A stretch of 64,000 nt of DNA from JAUPVL01 sp964481235. Its GTDB lineage: Bacteria > Patescibacteriota > Saccharimonadia > CAILAD01 > BJGX01. The DNA lies in contig CAYZYH010000003.1 of NCBI GenBank assembly GCA_964481235.1, positions 14,553-78,552 of the forward strand, read 5' to 3'. A program made the translations under genes and the position numbers. The stretch's first letter is position 1. Each line of letters opens with the position of its first letter. Below, piece after piece: positions 41,368 through 48,882 of this stretch. Under the pieces are notes generated by a model, which saw nothing but the letters and a program-made list of their open reading frames with translations, ran no database searches and had not been told where the DNA came from.

Positions 41368-41847
41368 GTGTCGCTCAAAACTCCCGCTAAAGATGCCTAC
41401 CTACAAATTAGCGCCAAAACTCCCTTAGCTCAAAAAAAGTCTGTACTTTGGTTTATGAAGTCACTTGTTACACTTGCAATAGTTGCATTGATTCTAGGTG
41501 TATTTCGGGTTTACGACATGCAGTCGGATAATTTTATGACTGTATTTAGTGTGGTCGTTTTTGTGATAATGCCACCGCTTTTTATCATATTGTTTGCTGA
41601 ACTAAGCTATATGAAAAAGGTTAGAAAAGCTGAGTATGCCTATTGTAAAGAATATGCAGAGAATCTATTGGGTCGCGAAGTAACGGTTGGCTACAAACAA
41701 GATGGTAGAGTGACTTTTAAAGTTAATGGAGTGGTATTGTGTTTCTACCCCGAGACCGAAGAGATTACTTTCTTTGATGGTAGAAAAATGAATGAAGAAA
41801 CACTTGCTCTTTACTATGAGTTGAGTAATCAACAAGACCAGCAGTAA
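41368..41847 (+). CDS. hypothetical membrane protein
   Basis: 159 residues from GTG with an AAAGAG ribosome site six bases upstream. Not recognised. Two membrane helices (about 25-45 and 53-78) are followed by a soluble C-terminal half with beta-strand character (NLLGREVTVGYKQDGRVTFK). Confidence 0.65.
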   Translation: MSLKTPAKDAYLQISAKTPLAQKKSVLWFMKSLVTLAIVALILGVFRVYDMQSDNFMTVFSVVVFVIMPPLFIILFAELSYMKKVRKAEYAYCKEYAENLLGREVTVGYKQDGRVTFKVNGVVLCFYPETEEITFFDGRKMNEETLALYYELSNQQDQQ

Positions 41848-41878
41848 TACCGGCTTTTATATTTACAAAAAACTTATA

Positions 41879-41917
41879 TTAGCACTCTTGACACTAGAGT
41901 GCTAATTTTTATATAAT
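41879..41917 (+). promoter_or_regulatory. CIRCE operator over a strong promoter (HrcA target)
   Basis: TTAGCACTC (41879-41887), nine bases, then GAGTGCTAA (41897-41905): both arms match the CIRCE consensus exactly. The nine-base centre begins TTGACA (41888-41893), which forms the -35 box of a promoter whose -10 TATAAT lies at 41912-41917 (18-base spacer). HrcA binding would therefore block this promoter. The genes downstream are nusA and clpC. Confidence 0.92.
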
Positions 41918-41971
41918 TAATTTAGTAATAACTCTAGCTTTACTCGAGAATATATGATAGAATTAATTGGT

Positions 41972-42018
41972 AAAGTCGATGGAGTAGTTTACAAAAACAC
42001 ATTTCCACCGACTTTTTT
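41972..42018 (+). terminator. terminator-like hairpin between the CIRCE promoter and nusA
   Basis: Arms 41972-41983 and 42004-42015 pair at 11 of 12 positions with a 20-base loop and are followed by T42013-T42018. It lies about 50 bases after the expected transcription start and before any gene, so it is either an attenuator of nusA-clpC or the end of a roughly 95-nt RNA. Confidence 0.6.
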
Positions 42019-42099
42019 GTTCAGATAAAACTATATAAGTAAAATCTCAGCAAATATAACATACAATTTAATAAGGGAAAAATAAGGAAAACTAAATAT

Positions 42100-43305
42100 A
42101 TGCAAAACAATTTTACCAGCGCTATAGAACAAATATGTGAAGAAAAAGGTATCTCCAAAGAGTCTGTAATAGAGGCTATTGAGGCTGCTCTGATTGCTGC
42201 ATACAAAAAAGACTTTGGTGACAAAGATCAAGAGGTGCGAGTAACTCTAGACGATGATACAGGGGAAGCCCGGATATTTGTAAGTAAAGAAGTAATTAAG
42301 ACCGTTCAAGAAGGTTTTGAAATGCTACAAATAAGTTTAGAGGATGCCAAAAAGATTAACCCCAAAGCCAAAGTTGGCGAGATGGTAGAATACGAAGAAG
42401 ACAATAAAGAATTTGGTAGAGTAGCAGCTCAAACCGCAAAACAAGTAATAATGCAACGTATACGTGAGGCCGAGCGCGAAGTTGTTTTTGATGAATTTAG
42501 CGAAAAAGAGGGACAGATAATTGCCTCTACAGTGCAACGGGTAGAGCGTGGTAATGCCTATATAGATCTTGGGCATGCTGTCGGCGTACTATTTCCGGCA
42601 GATCAACTTCCAAACGAGCGCTATTACACAGGCCAAAGATTGAAAGTATACGTAGTGAGAGTAGAACAAACTTTACGTGGCCCTCAGATAGTAGTGAGTC
42701 GTACACACCCAGAAATGATCCGTAGACTTTTTGATATGGAGGTGCCAGAAATTAGTAATGGTAGCGTAGAGATTGTCGGCATAGCTCGTGAAGCTGGTAT
42801 GCGCACCAAGATATCAGTAAAAAGTAACCTAGAAGGTGTAGATCCAGTTGGTACTTTTGTGGGTGGACGAGGCTCTCGCGTGCAGGCAGTAATGAATGAA
42901 ATAGGTGAAGAAAAGATAGATATTATTCCTTTTAGCGAAGATCCAGCAGAATATATCTCTTCAGCACTGTCGCCTACCAAGGTTATTAGTATAAAGCTAG
43001 ACAATGAAGAAAAAAAAGCTGTAGTAAAAGTTCCCGAAGATCAGCTAAGCTTGGCTATCGGTAAATCGGGCCAAAATGTTCGTCTGGCCGCTAAACTTAC
43101 TGGTTGGAATGTAGATATTGATGGTGCAGATGATGCCCATGTAGAGGAAACCGCAGAAGCAGTAGAGGACGAACCAAAAACTATCAAAACCAAAGATTTG
43201 GAAGAATCTTTGATATCTGAAATTAGCGAAAAAGACAATAAAGAGCCAGAAAAAGAAGCTAACGATAAAGCCGAGCAGCCCAAAGAAGATAACGACATGA
43301 CATAA
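42100..43305 (+). CDS. nusA: transcription termination/antitermination factor NusA
   Basis: 401 residues. NusA binds RNA polymerase and nascent RNA to control pausing and termination. The N-terminal polymerase-binding domain (EAIEAALIAAYKKDFG near 25), an S1 domain (about 130-200), KH1 and KH2 (GTFVGGRGSRVQAV near 248, LAIGKSGQNVRLAAKLTGW near 310) are present. The C-terminal 60 residues are an acidic low-complexity tail instead of the acidic repeats of E. coli. Its 5' region carries the CIRCE promoter and terminator-like hairpin, a plausible self-regulating arrangement. An AAGGAAA ribosome site lies before the ATG. Confidence 0.96.
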   Translation: MQNNFTSAIEQICEEKGISKESVIEAIEAALIAAYKKDFGDKDQEVRVTLDDDTGEARIFVSKEVIKTVQEGFEMLQISLEDAKKINPKAKVGEMVEYEEDNKEFGRVAAQTAKQVIMQRIREAEREVVFDEFSEKEGQIIASTVQRVERGNAYIDLGHAVGVLFPADQLPNERYYTGQRLKVYVVRVEQTLRGPQIVVSRTHPEMIRRLFDMEVPEISNGSVEIVGIAREAGMRTKISVKSNLEGVDPVGTFVGGRGSRVQAVMNEIGEEKIDIIPFSEDPAEYISSALSPTKVISIKLDNEEKKAVVKVPEDQLSLAIGKSGQNVRLAAKLTGWNVDIDGADDAHVEETAEAVEDEPKTIKTKDLEESLISEISEKDNKEPEKEANDKAEQPKEDNDMT

Positions 43306-43331
43306 GGCTAAAGCCAAAGGAGGAAAAGACT

Positions 43332-45821
43332 ATGCAACCAGAGTTTCCAGATGTATTCGAGAGATTCACGCAAAATGCCAAGAGCACACTAGAGTATAGT
43401 GGCCAAATCGCTATGCAAATGGGAGCTGTTTATGTAGGTACCGAGCACCTGCTACTTGGTATACTTAAGAGTAATACATCTCTTGGTGCTAGACTCTTAA
43501 GCGAAAGTGGGGTTACGCTAGAAAAAATAAAACCTAGCCTGCTCACTCCTTCGGCTAAGATTAACAATCAGCCATTTAGCCCTAACATGATAGATCTTTC
43601 TGAAACTGCAAAAAAAACTATCACTTTGGCGTTGAGAGTAGCCCAAGAGTTTGGTCAACCATATGCCGGCACAGAACATCTTTTGTTTGCAATACTTAGT
43701 CAAAAAAATTCCCGTGCTCAAACAATTTTGGCTGAAATAAAAGTAGATCCATCCAAGCTTAGAGCCAATATAGAGACTTTTTTACAAAATCAACCTCATA
43801 GCTTTGAGGGTCCAACGGAGTCGCGGCTTTCTAGTAAAGGCAATAATTCTAGTAAAACTCCAGCCCTAGAGCATTTCAGTATAGACCTTACTGAGAAGGC
43901 CCGAGAAGGTAAGCTAGACCCTATGGTGGGTCGTGTTGCCCAGTTAGAGAGAATGATATCAATACTGAACCGTCGAACCAAAAACAACCCAGTGCTTATT
44001 GGTGAGCCTGGTGTTGGCAAGACGGCTATCGTAGAAGGTTTAGCTCAAAGAATAAGTACAGAGGATGTGCCCGATTTACTGGTGGGTAAAAGAGTAATGA
44101 TGCTAGATATGGCTTCGGTAATTGCCGGGACCAAATTTCGTGGTGAATTTGAAGAGCGACTCAAGAAGGTACTAGACGAAGCCAAAGAGTCTGACGATGT
44201 TATATTGTTTATTGATGAGCTACATAATGTAGTGGGGGCTGGAAGTGCCGAGGGTGCTATTGATGCTGCCAATATTTTAAAACCTGCTTTGGCGCGTGGC
44301 GAGGTGCAGACTATTGGTGCCACAACACTAGAAGAGTATCGAAAATATATAGAAAAAGATTCGGCTCTAGAGCGGAGATTTCAACCAGTACAAGTACCCG
44401 AAGCCACGGTTGATGAGACTATAGATATATTAAAAGGCCTTAGGGCACACTACGAAAAATTCCACAACGTAGAAATATCTGACGAGGCTATTGAGCAAGC
44501 AGCAAAACTCGCTAAACGTTATGTAAGTGATAGGTTTATGCCCGATAAAGCAATCGATCTTATTGACGAAGCAGCAGCCCAAGCTCGCATTAATCGTGGA
44601 ACCGTTGGCAAAAGACACAAACAACTCGAGAAAAAACTCAATGATCTAAATACCAATATTGATGATGCAGTTTATAATCAAGACTTTGAGTATGCCGCAA
44701 AGCTTAAAGCAGAAGCCTCTGTAATAGAACAGAAGCTCAAGGAAGAACTAAAGAAGAATGAGAAAAAGGCTAGTATCGCTGTTACAGCAGAAGACATAGC
44801 TGTAGTTATTAGCCAAACCACTGGCATACCTATGACCAAACTTATTAAGTTTGAGACTGAGGCACTACGTAATTTAGAGCGCAGCCTAAAAGCCAAGGTG
44901 ATAGATCAAGATGAAGCAGTTGAGGCAGTAGCTCAAGCCGTACGCCGTAGCCGAACAGGAATTGCCGACGAAAACCGACCAATAGGCTCATTCATATTTT
45001 TAGGACCAACTGGAGTTGGTAAAACTGAGCTAGCTAGAGTGCTAGCCGAAGAGTTGTTTCAAGACAAAGACGCTATGATAAAAGTAGATATGAGTGAGTT
45101 TATGGAAAAACATAACACCGCTCGCTTAGTAGGTGCTCCGGCTGGTTATGTCGGATACGACGACGGCGGTCAATTGACCGAAAAAGTACGCAGAAGACCA
45201 TATAGTCTTATTCTATTTGATGAAATAGAAAAAGCCCACCCCGATGTGTTCAATATCTTATTACAAATTTTAGAAGATGGTACTCTCACCGATGCCAAAG
45301 GACGCAAGGTAGATTTCCGCAATACCATCATAATAATGACTAGCAATGTAGGGGCACGTCAACTGCACGAAGAAGCTGTGATTGGTTTTGAGACTAGTAC
45401 TACTGCGCAAGAAGACCAATTAGAAAAACTACACGAAAAAATGCAAGCTACAGTAAAAAAAGAGCTTAAAAAAAGTTTTAGACCAGAGTTTTTGAACAGA
45501 ATAGATCATATAGTTGTATTTAAGGCGCTATCAAAAATTAGTATTGCCCATATTGTAAATCTACAACTAGCCGATTTATCGAGAAGATTAGAAGCCAAAG
45601 AAGTTAGTCTTAAGTTTAATCAGGGGGTCAAAGACTTGCTACTCAAAGAAGGCTACGACCCAGACAACGGTGCAAGACCTATGCGTCGGGCTATCCAAAA
45701 GCTTATTGAGGACCCGCTTGCTACCCAGATGATTGAGGGTACTATAAAATCTGGTGATACTGTGAAGGTTACGGTGAATAAAGCGGGCAATGTAGAGCTA
45801 AAAGTAGCGCTTGGTGTATAA
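43332..45821 (+). CDS. clpC: ATP-dependent Clp protease ATPase subunit ClpC
   Basis: 829 residues. ClpC unfolds substrates for ClpP. Two Clp_N repeats occupy residues 1-150. D1 has Walker A GEPGVGKTA near 220, and a UVR-like coiled segment lies near 440-470. D2 has Walker A GPTGVGKTE near 560, the VIGF loop near 690 for docking ClpP, and the DNGARPMRRAIQ end. The ribosome site AGGAGG is nearly perfect. It follows nusA by 26 bases and should share the CIRCE promoter. The window also encodes clpP (61983) but no CtsR or McsAB genes. Confidence 0.97.
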   Translation: MQPEFPDVFERFTQNAKSTLEYSGQIAMQMGAVYVGTEHLLLGILKSNTSLGARLLSESGVTLEKIKPSLLTPSAKINNQPFSPNMIDLSETAKKTITLALRVAQEFGQPYAGTEHLLFAILSQKNSRAQTILAEIKVDPSKLRANIETFLQNQPHSFEGPTESRLSSKGNNSSKTPALEHFSIDLTEKAREGKLDPMVGRVAQLERMISILNRRTKNNPVLIGEPGVGKTAIVEGLAQRISTEDVPDLLVGKRVMMLDMASVIAGTKFRGEFEERLKKVLDEAKESDDVILFIDELHNVVGAGSAEGAIDAANILKPALARGEVQTIGATTLEEYRKYIEKDSALERRFQPVQVPEATVDETIDILKGLRAHYEKFHNVEISDEAIEQAAKLAKRYVSDRFMPDKAIDLIDEAAAQARINRGTVGKRHKQLEKKLNDLNTNIDDAVYNQDFEYAAKLKAEASVIEQKLKEELKKNEKKASIAVTAEDIAVVISQTTGIPMTKLIKFETEALRNLERSLKAKVIDQDEAVEAVAQAVRRSRTGIADENRPIGSFIFLGPTGVGKTELARVLAEELFQDKDAMIKVDMSEFMEKHNTARLVGAPAGYVGYDDGGQLTEKVRRRPYSLILFDEIEKAHPDVFNILLQILEDGTLTDAKGRKVDFRNTIIIMTSNVGARQLHEEAVIGFETSTTAQEDQLEKLHEKMQATVKKELKKSFRPEFLNRIDHIVVFKALSKISIAHIVNLQLADLSRRLEAKEVSLKFNQGVKDLLLKEGYDPDNGARPMRRAIQKLIEDPLATQMIEGTIKSGDTVKVTVNKAGNVELKVALGV

Positions 45822-46632
45822 ATTGACCGCGATACAGCCTATCGGAGAATTAATATATCCAAATAACGTAGGGTACCTGATTAGCTCAATCGATCAAAAT
45901 AGACCACTACAAAAAGAATGGCAACAACCAGTGCAGCTTTGTTTGCAAGAAATACAAAAGCAACTACCGAACCTTATAAGTGGTGTATATGTAAGGGGTA
46001 GTGTTGCTCGAGGTACGGCAATAGCCGGTGTATCAGATATAGATCTAGTAATAATAACAAAGAATACTTTAGTATCTTTTAGTAAAGATTGGCAAAGAAA
46101 ATTTGTAAATGTACTAAGAAATAAACACAAACAAGTGGACGATGTAGAGTTTGAGTTGGTTTCTTACTCACAGATCATGAACTTCGATAGGCCATCTGGT
46201 ATAAGGGTGCTACTAACATTGCAGGGCAAATGTATTTTGGGAGAGGATCTTATAAGAAAATTCCCAATACTTAAACCTAATGAAAGTGCCTTTGTACATA
46301 TACCGTTCTTTAGTAAATTTCAAAATAACATTACAAAAACTTTAAAAACTAAAGAAATATTTCTTCCAGCCTATATACCTTGGGTTTCTAAGCGGTACAT
46401 ACGTACTGGATTTGAGCTTTGCATGGAAAGAGAAAAGGTATTTACACGTGATCTTTATTCTTGCTTTGAAATATTCTCGAAATATTATCCAGATAAAAAA
46501 ATTAATATGTACAATACACTTGAGCAAGTAATTAAGCCTTCATGGACAAAGAGCGAGTTATTAGAGTGTATAAACACACTTGGTGATTGGCTATATCTAG
46601 AAATAAAAAGGAAATATCCAAGATTTATCTAA
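45814..46632 (+). CDS. nucleotidyltransferase-fold protein
   Basis: 272 residues if GTG 45814 is used; TTG 45811 and TTG 45823 are alternatives, and none has a good ribosome site. The start region overlaps the clpC stop, so translation is coupled. The motif YVRGSVARGTAIAGVSDIDLVIIT near residues 55-77 matches the polymerase-beta nucleotidyltransferase core (GS...G....SDIDl). The C-terminal 150 residues are helical and include a basic patch, as in aminoglycoside- or protein-modifying nucleotidyltransferases. Substrate unknown. Confidence 0.75.
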   Translation: MYKLTAIQPIGELIYPNNVGYLISSIDQNRPLQKEWQQPVQLCLQEIQKQLPNLISGVYVRGSVARGTAIAGVSDIDLVIITKNTLVSFSKDWQRKFVNVLRNKHKQVDDVEFELVSYSQIMNFDRPSGIRVLLTLQGKCILGEDLIRKFPILKPNESAFVHIPFFSKFQNNITKTLKTKEIFLPAYIPWVSKRYIRTGFELCMEREKVFTRDLYSCFEIFSKYYPDKKINMYNTLEQVIKPSWTKSELLECINTLGDWLYLEIKRKYPRFI

Positions 46633-46696
46633 AAATACTTTCGTGTTATGTTCGCAATGTGATAAAATATAGTTATAGGGTAATTTTAGTAAAAAA

Positions 46697-48043
46697 ATGG
46701 CAAAAACTCATAAACAATTCGTGTGTCAAAATTGCGGAGCTACATTTAGTAAGTGGTCTGGTAAATGCATGCAATGTGGGGCATGGGATAGCTTAATAGA
46801 GTCGGTGGCGGCAACCAAAATGGTTGGCAATAAAGTCGGTGAGCTACCATCGGTTGAAAAAGTACAAAAACTTTCTGGCATAGAACCCAACAAGACTCCA
46901 CGTATCTCTACGACAAGTAATGAGGTAGATACTGTTTTGGGCGGAGGGATAGTACCGGGTAGTTTAATACTATTAGCTGGTGATCCAGGTATTGGCAAAA
47001 GCACACTCGTACTGCAATTGGCTAGCAATGTTTCTGCATCGCAAAACAAAAAAGTTTTGTATGTTAGTGGTGAAGAATCGGCTAATCAAATTAAGTTGCG
47101 AGCCCAACGCATTAAGGGGTTAAGTGAAACCTTTGACTTTCTTGCAACTACCAACTTAGACCAAGTGCTGTCACAAACTTTTAACTCAAATTATAACTTA
47201 GTAATAGTAGACTCGATTCAGACCATGGCGAGCACGGGTGTTGCTTCTGCTGCCGGAACAATTAGTCAAATTACCAACGGCGCAAACGCGCTAATGCAGG
47301 CCGCTAAATCAACTAATACTGCCTTTATAATTATTGGGCATGTTACCAAAGAAGGTAGCTTAGCTGGGCCACGTCTTCTAGAGCACCTAGTAGATACCGT
47401 TTTGCATTTAGAAGGCGAAAAGTTTGGTGCGGTTAAATTTTTGCGTTCAGTCAAAAATAGATTTGGTTCTACAAATGAGGTAGGTGTACTTGAAATGACT
47501 GATGGTGGATTGTTGCCACTAAAGAATCCAAGCGGAATATTGCTAGAAGAGCGTAGTAGTAGCCCGGGTAGTGTAGTGTTTGCAACTATGGAGGGTACCA
47601 GGCCACTACTTGTAGAGGTGCAGGCATTGGTTAGCCCTAGTGTGTTTGGCTACCCTAAGCGAGCTGCTGTGGGTGTAGATTTAAATAGACTAGGCTTGTT
47701 GTGTGCAGTCATGACAAAACGTGGTGGAATCAATTTGAGCAGTAGTGATGTGTATGTTAATATTGTAGGTGGATTAAAGATAACAGAGCCAGCTATAGAC
47801 CTTGCAATTATTTTGGCAATTGCCTCTGCTCATAAGAATAAAATTATTGATCCATCATATATTGTTTTTGGAGAAACGGGTCTTAGTGGAGAAGTTCGTT
47901 CAGTTAATAGTTCAGAACGCCGTATTAAAGAAGCTCATAAATTAGGCTTCGATAAAGCAATAGCTCCTCCTAGCGTAAAGGGTTCTAGCATAAAAAATCC
48001 AAAAAATATAATTGAAGCTATTGGTATTATTACTAAAAGCTAA
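46697..48043 (+). CDS. radA: DNA repair/recombination protein RadA (Sms)
   Basis: 448 residues. RadA is a DnaB-like helicase that drives branch migration. A four-cysteine zinc finger (FVCQNCGATFSKWSGKCMQCG) opens the protein. Walker A AGDPGIGKSTLVL lies near residue 95, KNRFGSTNEVGVLEM near 255, and a Lon-protease-like C-terminal domain (PKRAAVGVDLNRLGLLCAVM) follows. Normal length. Confidence 0.97.
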   Translation: MAKTHKQFVCQNCGATFSKWSGKCMQCGAWDSLIESVAATKMVGNKVGELPSVEKVQKLSGIEPNKTPRISTTSNEVDTVLGGGIVPGSLILLAGDPGIGKSTLVLQLASNVSASQNKKVLYVSGEESANQIKLRAQRIKGLSETFDFLATTNLDQVLSQTFNSNYNLVIVDSIQTMASTGVASAAGTISQITNGANALMQAAKSTNTAFIIIGHVTKEGSLAGPRLLEHLVDTVLHLEGEKFGAVKFLRSVKNRFGSTNEVGVLEMTDGGLLPLKNPSGILLEERSSSPGSVVFATMEGTRPLLVEVQALVSPSVFGYPKRAAVGVDLNRLGLLCAVMTKRGGINLSSSDVYVNIVGGLKITEPAIDLAIILAIASAHKNKIIDPSYIVFGETGLSGEVRSVNSSERRIKEAHKLGFDKAIAPPSVKGSSIKNPKNIIEAIGIITKS

Positions 48044-48058
48044 AACAGAAAGGTAAAA

Positions 48059-48832
48059 ATGTACTTATTTATTATATCTATTTTGGCAATGGTCTTGTTG
48101 GGCATGGTGTTAGTTATTTATTTACTATTAAACAAGCAAACCCAACAAGGTATTCAGGGTAAGATTGACAAAGCTCACAACCCAAATAAATCACAAATAT
48201 TGGTCGACACTTCGGCAATAATTGACGGTAGGATAGCCGATGTAGCCAAAACCGGCTTTGTGCCAGGCAAACTACTAGTGCCAAGATTTATATTGGCTGA
48301 GTTACAAAATATTGCCGATAGCGAAGACCCAATGCGACGAAGTCGTGGTAGACGTGGGCTAGAAATGCTCAACTTACTTCGACAAAACCCCGATGTAGAA
48401 ATAGATATTATTGAAGAAAATCCTAAAGATGTTGCAGAAGTAGATCATAAATTGGTACACCTAGCGCGTGAGTACGGCACAAATATTCTTACAACTGACT
48501 ACAATCTAAATAGGGTTGCAACAATAGAAAATGTAATGGTGCTAAATATGAACGAACTGGCCAATGCTATAAAAGCTTTGGTTATTCCTGGTGAAGAAAT
48601 GCGAGTAAAAGTAGTACAAAAGGGTAAAGAAAAAAACCAAGGCTTAGCTTATTTGGCGGATGGTACTATGATAGTAGTAGAAAATGGTGATAAGCTAATA
48701 GGTAAAGAAGTAGATGTAGAGGTGACTCGAATATTTCAAACGGTTGCTGGCAAAATGATATTTGCTGCGCAAAAAGGAAAATCAAGACGTAATCAGACTA
48801 CACACGTAAATAAACGTACAAAACAAGCTTAG
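48059..48832 (+). CDS. PIN-TRAM domain protein (YacL type)
   Basis: 257 residues. One N-terminal membrane helix (about 3-25) precedes a PIN nuclease domain (ILVDTSAIIDGRIADV near 42, RGRRGLEML near 98, TNILTTDYNLNRVA near 145, which hold the acidic active-site residues) and a TRAM RNA-binding domain (about 185-243). The basic C-terminus ends KRTKQA. Related proteins are membrane-linked RNases. A GAAAGG ribosome site precedes the ATG. Confidence 0.92.
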   Translation: MYLFIISILAMVLLGMVLVIYLLLNKQTQQGIQGKIDKAHNPNKSQILVDTSAIIDGRIADVAKTGFVPGKLLVPRFILAELQNIADSEDPMRRSRGRRGLEMLNLLRQNPDVEIDIIEENPKDVAEVDHKLVHLAREYGTNILTTDYNLNRVATIENVMVLNMNELANAIKALVIPGEEMRVKVVQKGKEKNQGLAYLADGTMIVVENGDKLIGKEVDVEVTRIFQTVAGKMIFAAQKGKSRRNQTTHVNKRTKQA

Positions 48833-48882
48833 ATTATAAAATTTAACCAGATTACAGAACCTATAAAGGTTTACTAATAAAG

